A program made the translations under genes and the position numbers. Below, piece after piece: positions 1 to 5,817 of a DNA stretch of 5,817 nucleotides. The notes under the pieces are model-generated. The model saw only the letters and a list, made by a program, of their open reading frames with translations. It had not been told where the DNA came from and ran no database searches. Position 1 is the stretch's first letter. Every line of letters starts with the position of its first letter. This DNA comes from Allosphingosinicella sp. (GTDB taxonomy: Bacteria > Pseudomonadota > Alphaproteobacteria > Sphingomonadales > Sphingomonadaceae): contig JASLBD010000419.1 in the NCBI GenBank assembly GCA_030146745.1, forward strand, positions 1 to 5,817, given 5' to 3'.

Positions 1-2991
1 GAGCGGGATCACGCCGAAGATGAAGGCCAGGCTCGTCATCAGGATAGGTCTCAGACGGGATTTGGAAGCGTGAACGGCGGCCTCGTAGGGCGTCATCCCA
101 TGCTCTTCCTCTGCCTGGCGAGCGAACTCCACGATCAGGATCGCATTCTTCGCCGCCAGCGCGACGAGCACGATGAGACCGATCTGCGTGAGGATATTGT
201 TGTCCATCCCCCTCAGAAGGACTCCGGCGAGCGCGGCCAGAATGCACATCGGAACGATCAGGATCACCGCCAGCGGCAGGGTCAGGGCCTCGTACTGGGC
301 GGCCAGCACCAGGAAGACGAAGACCACCGCCAGAAGGAAGATGATCGTCGAGCTGCTTCCCGCCGACTGCTCCTGATAGGCAAGGCCGGTCCACTCGTAG
401 CTCATGCCCTGCGGAAGCGCCTGGTCGGCCAGCTCGCCCATCACGCGCAGGGCGTCGCCCGAGGAAACGCCCGGCGCCGCCTGGCCCTGGAGCTCGACCG
501 CCGGGAACAGATTGTAGCGCACCACCCGCGAGGGGCCGCTGTCGTTGCGAAGCGTCGCGATCGACGACAAGGGCACCATTGCGCCGGTCGCCGAGCGCAC
601 CTGCAGCCGCCCGACGTCGGACAGGTCGTCGCGCGCCGTCGGCTCGGCCTGGGCGGTGACCCGGAAGGTTCGGCCGAGCAGGTTGAAGTCGTTGACGTAG
701 GTCGAGCCCAGATAGGTGCCGAGCGCCTCGTAGACCTGCGCCGGCTGAACTCCGAGGAGCTGCGCCCGGTCCCGGTCCACGTCCGCCTGCACGCGCGGGG
801 AGCCGGTGTTGAACAGGGAGAAGACCTGCGTCACCTCCGGTTTCTGGGCGGCCGCCCCCATCATCGCGAAGGTCGCGCCTTCCAGCGCCTGGTAGCCCGC
901 GCCGGTGCGGTCCTGGATCATCATCGTGAAGCCGTTGCCGGTGCCGAGACCCGGCACGGCCGGCGGCGCGATGATGAAGACATTGGCTTCCTCGATGGCG
1001 CCGCCCAGAGCCATGGTCAGGGTCTTGGACAATTCGTCGGCGGAAAGTCCGTTGCCGCTGCGGTCGGCCCAGTCGCTGAGCTTGATGAACATCGTGCCGG
1101 CATTGGACGATTGCGAGAAGCTCGCCCCGTCGAGCCCGGCGAAATGGGCCGCGTCGACCACGCCGTGGGTCTTGCGGACGATCCGGTAGGCCCGGTCGAG
1201 CACTTCGCTGGTCCGCTCGAGCGACGAGCCGGGCGGCAGCTGGACCACTCCGATCAGCACGCCCTGGTCCTGCTCGGGAATGAAGCCGGTAGGGGTCGAG
1301 GTGAGGGTCACCCCGGTCAGCGCCAGGAAGCCCGCATAGATGGCGAGCATGATCGCCGACTTCCTCACCGCTCGAGCGGTGAATCGCCCGTAGCGGTCGG
1401 ACAGCCAGTCGAAGCCGGCGTTGAACCTGGCCCCTGCCCAGCGCAGCGGCCGGGTGAATCGGTTCCCCGCCCCTTCCTGCTCGCGATGCGGCTTGAGGAG
1501 CAGGGCCGCCATCGCCGGCGACAACGTTAGCGAGACGATGAGCGAGATGACCGACGCGGCGGCGATCGTCACCGCGAACTGCCGGTAGAAGATGCCCGGA
1601 ATGCCCGAGACGAAGGCGGTCGGGATGAAGACCGCGGTCAGCACCAGCCCGATCGCGATGAGCGCGCCCGACACCTCGCGCATGGTCCGGTGCGCGGCCT
1701 CGCGCGGAGTCAGCCCGTTGCGGATATGCTTCTCGACCGCCTCAACCACCACGATGGCGTCGTCGACCACGATTCCCACCGCCAGAACGAGCGCGAAGAG
1801 GGAGAGCGAGTTGATCGAGAAGCCGAGCGCGAGCTGGATCGCGAAGGTTCCGATCAGGGCGACCGGAATTGCGAGGATCGGGATGATCGCCGCCCGCCAG
1901 GTCTGGAGGAAGATCAGGACGACCAGGACGACGAGGACGATCGCCTCGATCAGCGTCTCCTGCACGCCCCCTACGGAGGCGGCGACATATTCGGTCGGAT
2001 TGTAGGGGATCGAAGCTTCGATGCCCGGCGGAAAGGTCTTCGACGCTTCCTCGACCTCGCCCAGCACCAGCTCGGCCGCGTCGAGCGCGTTCGAGCCCGG
2101 CTGCTGGATGATCGCCAGCGCGACTCCCCGCTTGCCGCTGAACGATCCCTCAATGCCATATTCCTGGCTTCCGAGCTCGACCCGCGCGACGTCCCTGACC
2201 CGGGTGATCGCGCCGCTCGAGTCGGTCTTGATGACCACGTCGGCGAATTGCGCCGGGTCGTTCAGCCGCCCCTGAACCTCGATCGGGAGCTGAAAGGCGG
2301 GGTTGCCGTTCGCATAAGGCGGCTCGCCGAGAGCGCCGCCGGCGACCTGCACGTTCTGGGTGCGCAGCGCGGTGACGATCTCGCCCGCGGTAAGGTTGCG
2401 CGCCGCGGCCCGGTCCGGGTCGATCCAGATCCGCATCGCGTAATTGCCGCCGCCGAACACCTGCACTCCGCCCACGCCTTCGAGGCGGAGCAACCGATCG
2501 CGGAGGTTCGTATTGGCGAAATTGCCTATGTAGTCGACGTCGAGGTTCGGATCGGTCGAGGTCAGGGCGACGATCATCAGGAAGCCGGTCGACGCCTTGT
2601 TCACAGTCACGCCGATCTGGCGCACCTGCTCGGGCAGGCGCGGCTCGGCCAGCGCGACGCGGTTCTGGACCAGCACCTGAGCGGCATCGAGGTTGGTGCC
2701 CGGCTCGAACGTGACCGTGATCCCGGCCGCGCCGTTGGTCGAGGAGGAGGACATGTAGAGCATGCCCTCGACCCCGTTCACCTCCTGCTCGATCGGCGCC
2801 GCCACCGTCTCGGCCATCGTCTCGGCCGACGCGCCCGGATAGGCGGTGTTGATGGTGATCGTCGGCGGCGCGATCTCGGGGTATTGCGAGAGCGAGAGCT
2901 GCGGATAGGCGAAGGCGCCGATCAAGGTGATGAAGATGGCGATCACCGCGGCGAAGATCGGCCTTTCGATGAAGAAGCGGGAAATGTTCAT
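1..2991 (-). CDS. RND (HAE1 family) multidrug efflux pump, AcrB/MexF-type inner-membrane subunit; 3' end cut by window edge
   Basis: This is the proton-driven inner-membrane subunit of a tripartite efflux pump, which passes drugs from the periplasm and outer leaflet towards an outer-membrane channel. The frame is open without a stop for 997 codons. It begins with the family-typical MNISRFFIERPIFAAVIA and reaches the left edge inside TM11, so TM12 and the C-terminus (about 50 residues of a usual 1,040-1,060) are missing. Proton-relay residues are present: D410-D411 in TM4 (GIVVDDAIVVVE), K948 in TM10 (AAKNAILIVEF) and R979 before TM11, matching AcrB D407/D408/K940/R971. TM1 is at about 10-28, TM2-6 at about 340-495, TM7 near 545 and TM8 at about 882-898. 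Of the AcrB phenylalanine trap, F137, F179, F617 and F635 align, while the F615 and F617 positions are G622 and S624, with F625 adjacent. Segments such as YVNDFNLLGRTFRVTAQAE and DNNILTQIGLIVLVALA recall MexF. It lies 20 nt behind the adaptor with only a weak purine-rich ribosome site. The family is certain; substrates are unknown. Confidence 0.96.
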   Translation of the reverse strand, partial: MNISRFFIERPIFAAVIAIFITLIGAFAYPQLSLSQYPEIAPPTITINTAYPGASAETMAETVAAPIEQEVNGVEGMLYMSSSSTNGAAGITVTFEPGTNLDAAQVLVQNRVALAEPRLPEQVRQIGVTVNKASTGFLMIVALTSTDPNLDVDYIGNFANTNLRDRLLRLEGVGGVQVFGGGNYAMRIWIDPDRAAARNLTAGEIVTALRTQNVQVAGGALGEPPYANGNPAFQLPIEVQGRLNDPAQFADVVIKTDSSGAITRVRDVARVELGSQEYGIEGSFSGKRGVALAIIQQPGSNALDAAELVLGEVEEASKTFPPGIEASIPYNPTEYVAASVGGVQETLIEAIVLVVLVVLIFLQTWRAAIIPILAIPVALIGTFAIQLALGFSINSLSLFALVLAVGIVVDDAIVVVEAVEKHIRNGLTPREAAHRTMREVSGALIAIGLVLTAVFIPTAFVSGIPGIFYRQFAVTIAAASVISLIVSLTLSPAMAALLLKPHREQEGAGNRFTRPLRWAGARFNAGFDWLSDRYGRFTARAVRKSAIMLAIYAGFLALTGVTLTSTPTGFIPEQDQGVLIGVVQLPPGSSLERTSEVLDRAYRIVRKTHGVVDAAHFAGLDGASFSQSSNAGTMFIKLSDWADRSGNGLSADELSKTLTMALGGAIEEANVFIIAPPAVPGLGTGNGFTMMIQDRTGAGYQALEGATFAMMGAAAQKPEVTQVFSLFNTGSPRVQADVDRDRAQLLGVQPAQVYEALGTYLGSTYVNDFNLLGRTFRVTAQAEPTARDDLSDVGRLQVRSATGAMVPLSSIATLRNDSGPSRVVRYNLFPAVELQGQAAPGVSSGDALRVMGELADQALPQGMSYEWTGLAYQEQSAGSSSTIIFLLAVVFVFLVLAAQYEALTLPLAVILIVPMCILAALAGVLLRGMDNNILTQIGLIVLVALAAKNAILIVEFARQAEEEHGMTPYEAAVHASKSRLRPILMTSLAFIFGVIPL

Positions 2992-3011
2992 CTGCTTTTT
3001 CGCTTCGCCTT

Positions 3012-4235
3012 TTAGAGGGCGCCGGACCGCGTCGCGATCGACGACGGGGGCGAGGCGGGAGCGGCAGGCAAGGGCTCGGGCCCCCCTCCGGGCGCGATCC
3101 GGCCGGGCTTGGGAACGACCTTCTGGCCGGGCCTGGCGCGCTGGATGCCGTTGATGATCACCCGGTCCTGCGGCGTGATTCCGCTGCGCACGACCCGCAG
3201 GTTGCCGAGCAGCGGCCCCAGCGCCACCGGCCGGGCCAGCACCAGCCCCTGCGGGCTCACGACATAGACGACCCTGCGCGCCGCATCGGTGACGATCGCG
3301 GTGTCGGGCACCAGCATCGCCCGGTAAGGCTGCGAGGAGGCGAGCCGCGCGTGGCCGAACATCCCGGGCTTGAGGAAGCCGGCGGGATTTGCGACCACCG
3401 CCCGGGCCCGCACCGTGCCGGCGCCGGTGTTCACCACCGTATCGACGAAATCGAGAGCTCCGGCATGGACGTAGGTCGCCTCGTCCTGGAGCCGGATCCG
3501 GATCGGCGTGCCGGCGCGGGCGCCCGAATTCTGGCGCTGATATTTGAGCAGAAGGGCTTCCGATCCTTCGAACGCGAAGTGGAGCGGGCTGGTCGAGACG
3601 ATGGTGGTGAGAACCGTCTGGTCGGCCGAGACGCTGTTGCCCGGATCGACGAGGCGCTCGGACACGCGGCCGGAGATCGGCGCCGTCACCCGGGTGAAGC
3701 CGACGTTGAGCTGCTGGGTCCTAATCGCGGCCCGGGCCGCGGCGACGTCGGCCTCGCCGGCGCGGACGGCGGCCTGGCGCTGCTCGACCTCCTCGGTGCT
3801 CGCCGCCTGCTGCGCCGCCAGGGTCCGTGAACGGGCGAGCTCGGTGCGGGCGTTGGCCAGCGTCGCCTGGGCCCGGGCGAGCTGGGCCTGCGCCTGGGCG
3901 AGCGCGGCCTGGGACTGCCTGGGATCGATCGTGAAGAGCAGCTGCCCGGCGCGGACATATTGTCCGTCCTGGAAATGCACCGCCTGGAGGAACCCGGTGG
4001 CCCGAGGCTTTACCTCGACGCTCTGGATCGCCTCGAACCGGCCGACGAAATCGTCCCAGTCGACCACCTCCTGGACGAGCGGCGTGGCGACCGTCACCGG
4101 CATGGCCGGCGGCGGGCCCTCCTGCCCCTCGGCGTCGCCGCAACCGGCGAGCGAGAGCGCGAGGAGGAACGGAAGCAAGCCGCGCAGAGCGGCGGATCTC
4201 ATGGCGGGCATCTTCGAACTTTCGGGCGGGTTCAT
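3012..4235 (-). CDS. RND efflux periplasmic adaptor (membrane-fusion) lipoprotein, AcrA/MexE-type
   Basis: This adaptor bridges the RND pump to an outer-membrane channel in the periplasm. The 407-residue protein starts with a lipoprotein signal: a hydrophobic stretch at 20-30 and lipobox LAGC with C32 as the lipidated cysteine. Next come the first lipoyl half (about 72-104, SVEVKPRATGF...DGQYVRAGQLLFTIDP), an alanine/glutamine-rich alpha-hairpin (about 107-176), the second lipoyl half (TAPISGRVSERLVDPGNSV, about 184-202), then a beta-barrel and a membrane-proximal domain. The hairpin tip carries R135-x3-L139-x6-S146, the known TolC-contact motif (R128/L132/S139 in AcrA). The phrase VVDWDDFVGRFEAIQSVEVKPR is typical of MexE-like adaptors. 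The last 30 residues are a Pro/Ala/Ser tail likely to be disordered. Start choice is uncertain: M1 has GAGGAG 14 nt upstream (long spacing), whereas M12 (position 4202) would give a more compact signal peptide. It is first in the operon and divergent from tetR. Confidence 0.96.
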   Translation of the reverse strand: MNPPESSKMPAMRSAALRGLLPFLLALSLAGCGDAEGQEGPPPAMPVTVATPLVQEVVDWDDFVGRFEAIQSVEVKPRATGFLQAVHFQDGQYVRAGQLLFTIDPRQSQAALAQAQAQLARAQATLANARTELARSRTLAAQQAASTEEVEQRQAAVRAGEADVAAARAAIRTQQLNVGFTRVTAPISGRVSERLVDPGNSVSADQTVLTTIVSTSPLHFAFEGSEALLLKYQRQNSGARAGTPIRIRLQDEATYVHAGALDFVDTVVNTGAGTVRARAVVANPAGFLKPGMFGHARLASSQPYRAMLVPDTAIVTDAARRVVYVVSPQGLVLARPVALGPLLGNLRVVRSGITPQDRVIINGIQRARPGQKVVPKPGRIAPGGGPEPLPAAPASPPSSIATRSGAL

Positions 4236-4249
4236 CGGCTGGGCGTCCG

Positions 4250-4255
4250 CTCCTC
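4250..4255 (-). promoter_or_regulatory. Possible Shine-Dalgarno for the adaptor gene (GAGGAG)
   Basis: The minus strand reads GAGGAG 14 nt before the ATG at 4235. The sequence is good but the spacing is longer than the usual 5-10 nt. The internal candidates M9 (4211) and M12 (4202) have only weak purine-rich sequence before them, so this site mildly favours the upstream start without settling it. Confidence 0.35.
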
Positions 4256-4273
4256 GGCTGCCCGGCGGGAGGG

Positions 4274-4302
4274 GACCTAAGAGGGTGTTCAGGCTATGTC
4301 AA
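4274..4302 (-). promoter_or_regulatory. Candidate promoter for the adaptor-pump operon
   Basis: On the minus strand a perfect -35 hexamer TTGACA (4297-4302) is followed after 17 nt by TAGGTC (4274-4279), a poor but acceptable -10; shifting by one gives TTAGGT. Transcription would begin near 4267, leaving a leader of about 30 nt before the ATG at 4235. The -35 box lies in the left outer arm of the palindrome, so a bound repressor would block polymerase. No mapping data; assigned from motif and position only. Confidence 0.5.
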
Positions 4303-4336
4303 CGGCTGTAGACATAAAAGTCTACACTTGTTGACA
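4297..4336. promoter_or_regulatory. Nested inverted-repeat operator between adaptor and tetR genes
   Basis: This is a 40-nt two-layer palindrome. The inner arms TGTAGAC (4307-4313) and GTCTACA (4320-4326) are perfect complements around ATAAAA. The outer arms TGTCAAC (4297-4303) and GTTGACA (4330-4336) are also perfect complements. Each outer arm is separated from its inner arm by 3 nt (GGC on the left, CTT on the right), which do not pair. TetR-family dimers typically bind palindromes of this size in the divergent gap beside their own gene, often as one or two dimers. This is therefore very likely the operator for the TetR protein encoded at 4383. The symmetry is directly visible; the binding assignment is inference from position and family. 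Confidence 0.8.
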
Positions 4337-4359
4337 AAGCATCCGTTCCGGACGATTCG
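4331..4359 (+). promoter_or_regulatory. Candidate promoter for tetR (autoregulated)
   Basis: The right outer arm of the palindrome contains TTGACA (4331-4336) on the plus strand. At 17 nt spacing the -10 position reads GATTCG (4354-4359), which is weak, so this call rests mainly on the perfect -35 and on its mirror symmetry with the adaptor promoter. A start near 4366 would leave about 17 nt of leader, enough for the AGGAG ribosome site at 4371. Overlap with the operator predicts negative autoregulation. Confidence 0.4.
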
Positions 4360-4370
4360 CCGGAAGACCG

Positions 4371-4375
4371 AGGAG
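4371..4375 (+). promoter_or_regulatory. Ribosome binding site of tetR (AGGAG)
   Basis: AGGAG ends 7 nt before the ATG at 4383, ideal spacing, and fixes that ATG as the tetR start. Confidence 0.75.
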
Positions 4376-4382
4376 AGCCAGA

Positions 4383-4946
4383 ATGCCCGCCCGCGCGAAA
4401 TGCGCCGCTTCCACCCGCGACACGATGCTCGCCTCGGCACGCCGCCGATTCCTTGGGGAGAGCTACGAGAATGTCGGTCTGCGCGACATCGCCCGCGACG
4501 TCGGGGTCGACGTCGCCCTGGTCGGCCGTTATTTCGGATCGAAGGAGAATCTCTTCCACGAGGTCCTGCGCGGGATGCGCTGCGACTGGCTCGACTCGGA
4601 CATCGGCGCCGAGGAGCTCCCCGCCTTCCTGGCCTCGATGGTCCTTCGCAAGGAGGAAGCGGAAGACCGCGAGGATCTCGACCGCCTCCTGATCATCCTC
4701 CGTTCGGCCTCCTCGCCGAAAGCCTCCGAGCTGGTCAGGACCGCCTTCCGGGAAGACGTGATCGAGCCGGTCGCCCGACTTCTGGACGGGCCGGACGCCG
4801 AGCGCCGGGCCGCGGTCGCGTTCAGCATCCTGACCGGGACCACGATCATGCGCGCCTTCATGGGCGTCGAGCCGCTGCTGGCCTGCTGCCAGCACGGGCT
4901 CGAGCAGAAGCTCACCCGGCTGCTGAGAGAAGCCCTCTCGGCGTGA
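4383..4946 (+). CDS. TetR/AcrR-family transcriptional regulator, probable local repressor of the efflux operon
   Basis: This 187-residue protein has the normal TetR length. The N-terminal DNA-binding domain spans about residues 10-58, with the helix-turn-helix at about 33-52 (LRDIARDVGVDVALVGRYFG) followed by the family signature SKENLFHEVL. The C-terminal ligand and dimerisation domain (about 75-187) contains RSASSPKASELVRTAFREDV and a conserved GTTIMRAFMGVEPL segment, which resemble the TetR_C_16-type domain from memory; this was not searched. The ligand cannot be read from the sequence. It is transcribed divergently from the adaptor gene across a gap containing a palindromic operator. That is the classic layout for a repressor released by a pump substrate, so it most likely represses both the operon and itself. 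C7 and a C-C pair near the C-terminus (CCQHGLEQK) are visible but of unknown relevance. Activation instead of repression cannot be excluded. Confidence 0.93.
   Translation: MPARAKCAASTRDTMLASARRRFLGESYENVGLRDIARDVGVDVALVGRYFGSKENLFHEVLRGMRCDWLDSDIGAEELPAFLASMVLRKEEAEDREDLDRLLIILRSASSPKASELVRTAFREDVIEPVARLLDGPDAERRAAVAFSILTGTTIMRAFMGVEPLLACCQHGLEQKLTRLLREALSA
4921..4943. terminator. Hairpin at the 3' end of tetR, weak terminator candidate
   Basis: TGCTGAGAG (4921-4929) can pair with CTCTCGGCG (4935-4943) in a 9-bp stem with two G-T pairs and an AAGCC loop. It ends at the base before the tetR stop codon, in the region where plus-strand tetR and the minus-strand tRNA transcripts converge. There is no U-tract on either strand, so intrinsic termination is doubtful; a chance structure within coding sequence is equally possible. 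Confidence 0.22.
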
Positions 4947-4956
4947 CCGCGAAGGA

Positions 4957-5048
<92 letters not shown>

Positions 5049-5062
5049 GCATCGAGGAATCC

Positions 5063-5082
5063 GCCCCGTTGGCAAGCGGGGC
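5063..5082 (-). other. Hairpin in the tRNA-Ser upstream leader
   Basis: GCCCCGTT (5063-5070) pairs with AGCGGGGC (5075-5082) around a 4-nt loop: 8 bp with one G-T pair. On the minus strand it lies 14 nt before the mature tRNA 5' end, downstream of the proposed tRNA promoter, so it would be part of the pre-tRNA 5' leader removed by RNase P. No T-tract follows, so it is not read as a terminator. Its role, if any, is unknown. Confidence 0.4.
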
Positions 5083-5098
5083 CGGTCGACAGGGCGGG

Positions 5099-5127
5099 CG
5101 CTTAGCCCAAGCGTTCCGGCTTGCCAA
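5099..5127 (-). promoter_or_regulatory. Candidate promoter of the tRNA-Ser gene
   Basis: The minus strand shows TTGGCA (5122-5127, five of six to the -35 consensus), exactly 17 nt, then TAAGCG (5099-5104, beginning TA as a -10 should). The predicted start near 5092 gives a leader of about 44 nt before the tRNA. Position and spacing are good; the -10 is weak. Confidence 0.42.
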
Positions 5128-5149
5128 GGTGTCGGGTCCCCTCACCTCG

Positions 5150-5178
5150 CTTGCCTGCCGCCCGCCAGGCCCTACATA
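5150..5178 (+). promoter_or_regulatory. Candidate heat-shock (RpoH-type) promoter of hspQ
   Basis: CTTGCC (5150-5155), 14 nt, then CCCTACATA (5170-5178) resembles the sigma-32 pattern CTTGAA-N13/14-CCCCATnTA. Matches are the CTTG core, the leading CC and the terminal AT-A. Read as a sigma-70 site it gives TTGCCT-N16-TACATA. Either way transcription would begin around 5184-5187, at or next to the ATG pair. E. coli hspQ is a heat-shock gene, which makes an RpoH site plausible. This is motif inference only. Confidence 0.35.
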
Positions 5179-5187
5179 AGGGCGATG

Positions 5188-5571
5188 ATGGAACGGTCCG
5201 ACAAATTTTTCGCCGGCAACGCTTCGGCCGCGCCGCTGGCGCCGCCGGTGGCGCATGCCCGCTTCGCCATCGGCGACGTGGTCCGGCACCGGTTGTTCGA
5301 CTTTCGCGGAGTCATCTTCGACGTCGACCCGGTCTTCGCCAATTCCGAGGAATGGTATGAGGCGATCCCCGAGGACATCCGCCCGCCCAAGGACCAGCCC
5401 TTCTACCATCTGCTCGCCGAGAACGGCGAATCCTCCTACACCGCTTATGTCAGCCAGCAGAACCTGCTCGCCGACGAAAGCGACGAACCGGTCGATCATC
5501 CGGCCATCTCCGGCCTGTTCGACACGATCGCCCGGGGCCGCTACCGCCTGAAGCGCGAGCACCGGCACTAG
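5188..5571 (+). CDS. hspQ: HspQ family heat-shock protein (YccV-like, hemimethylated DNA-binding fold)
   Basis: HspQ is a small cytoplasmic protein. In E. coli it binds hemimethylated DNA (affecting DnaA levels) and acts as a Lon substrate, adaptor or enhancer. From the second Met the protein has 127 residues. The conserved core runs from about 25 to 105: RFAIGDVVRHRLFDFRGVIF (25-44), DVDPVF, then PFYHLLAEN (about 71-79) and YVSQQNLL (about 87-94), which align well with E. coli HspQ ([36 protein letters not shown]). The N-terminal extension of about 20 residues (Ala/Pro-rich) makes it longer than the 105-residue E. coli protein. Two ATGs sit in tandem at 5185 and 5188; AAGGG at 5178-5182 is 2 nt from the first and 5 nt from the second, favouring 5188. 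If the mRNA starts as proposed, neither ribosome site is transcribed and 5185 becomes possible. It is followed by rplU at 112 nt. Confidence 0.9.
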   Translation: MERSDKFFAGNASAAPLAPPVAHARFAIGDVVRHRLFDFRGVIFDVDPVFANSEEWYEAIPEDIRPPKDQPFYHLLAENGESSYTAYVSQQNLLADESDEPVDHPAISGLFDTIARGRYRLKREHRH

Positions 5572-5580
5572 GGGAAGCGG

Positions 5581-5609
5581 TTGACACTCCGGGCCGCCTT
5601 CGGTAGCAG
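5581..5609 (+). promoter_or_regulatory. Candidate sigma-70 promoter of rplU
   Basis: A perfect -35 TTGACA (5581-5586) is followed after exactly 17 nt by TAGCAG (5604-5609), matching the -10 at T, A and the fifth-position A. It begins 10 nt after the hspQ stop codon and predicts transcription from about 5616, with a leader of about 68 nt before rplU. This suggests rplU is transcribed independently of hspQ. A GC-rich segment, CCCGCGCGGG near 5617-5626, is self-complementary but lacks a loop long enough for a convincing hairpin. Confidence 0.55.
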
Positions 5610-5683
5610 CCCGGTTCCCGCGCGGGGGTTCGGCCGCAGCCGACGATTTGCGCGGACAAGCATTGTAAGTGATGGAAAAAGCC

Positions 5684-5817
5684 ATGTTCGCAGTCGTGCG
5701 CACGGGCGGCAAGCAGTATCGCGTCGCCGCCGGAGACAAGATCGTCGTCGAGAAGCTCGCCGGAGAGGCGGGCGACACCATCAAGCTGGACGACGTCCTG
5801 CTCGCCGGCGAGGGCGC
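5684..5817 (+). CDS. rplU: 50S ribosomal protein L21, N-terminal part (cut by right window edge)
   Basis: L21 is a 23S rRNA-binding protein of the large ribosomal subunit. The 44 visible codons begin [20 protein letters not shown], the highly conserved L21 opening (M-x-A-V-x-x-x-G-G-K-Q-x-R-V), and continue with [19 protein letters not shown], also typical. The family is about 100-110 residues, sometimes with an Ala/Lys-rich C-terminal extension in alphaproteobacteria, so more than half is outside the window. An in-frame ATG at 5672 would add MEKA, but it lacks a ribosome site and conflicts with the family's standard N-terminus. A weak GGAA (5674-5677) lies 6 nt before 5684. rpmA (L27) usually follows rplU in bacteria and is expected just past the right edge. 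Confidence 0.95.
   Translation, partial: MFAVVRTGGKQYRVAAGDKIVVEKLAGEAGDTIKLDDVLLAGEG

Noticed and set aside
70..1530. Long plus-strand open frame (486 codons) opposite the pump gene
   Set aside because: Its translation is rich in Arg, His, Asp and Gln with no recognisable domain, as expected for the antisense of a GC-rich gene. The minus-strand frame encodes a full RND pump sequence across the same bases.
1912..1941. Tandem-looking GACGA/GACCAG repeats
   Set aside because: On the minus strand these are Val and Leu codons of a transmembrane helix (VLVVLVVLI) in the pump; the repetition follows from amino-acid composition.
1690..3015. Second long plus-strand open frame (441 codons) opposite the N-terminal half of the pump
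   Set aside because: It has the same Arg/Asp-rich antisense character, and the overlapping minus-strand frame contains the conserved TM4 DD motif and porter domain.
3840..3912. Repetitive GC-rich stretch suggesting a minisatellite
   Set aside because: It encodes the Ala/Gln/Leu-rich coiled-coil hairpin of the adaptor; the periodicity comes from the protein's heptad-like pattern.
5617..5640. Possible riboswitch or hairpin in the rplU leader
   Set aside because: The self-complementary CCCGCGCGGG has no room for a loop and the flanking bases pair poorly (a T-T mismatch and several wobbles). No known riboswitch core is recognisable.

Overview
The window looks like a high-G+C alphaproteobacterium. 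Codon choice is strongly GC-biased, and the HspQ and L21 sequences resemble those of sphingomonads. The order or family is an inference from remembered protein character, not from a search. There are two parts. Positions 1-4946 hold a drug-efflux module. Positions 4959-5817 hold ordinary chromosomal genes: a serine tRNA, hspQ and the start of rplU.

The efflux module has two minus-strand genes read from right to left. The first is a periplasmic adaptor lipoprotein (3012-4235). The second is an RND inner-membrane pump (1-2991), whose last 50 or so residues lie beyond the left edge. Only 20 nt separate them, so they are almost certainly one operon. Both look most like the MexE/MexF branch of the AcrA/AcrB (HAE1) family. 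No outer-membrane channel gene is in view; it could follow the pump outside the window or be a shared TolC encoded elsewhere. A TetR-family regulator (4383-4946) is read divergently. The 147-nt gap between regulator and adaptor holds a striking nested inverted repeat (4297-4336). Each outer arm contains a perfect TTGACA facing its own gene, so one TetR-bound site could shut both promoters.

The tetR stop codon is 12 nt from the 3' end of a minus-strand tRNA-Ser(CGA) with an encoded CCA. On its far side are hspQ (5188-5571, heat-shock protein/hemimethylated-DNA-binding fold) and rplU (from 5684, ribosomal protein L21, cut by the right edge), both on the plus strand. hspQ has a candidate heat-shock-type promoter so close to the start codon that its mRNA may have little or no leader.

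No gene-free stretch exceeds 300 nt. I see no insertion sequence, integrase, CRISPR array or toxin-antitoxin pair. The gene content is of known families. The most interesting items are regulatory (the nested operator and the hspQ start region), together with the placement of an efflux module at the 3' end of a tRNA gene. I do not see an undescribed system here.
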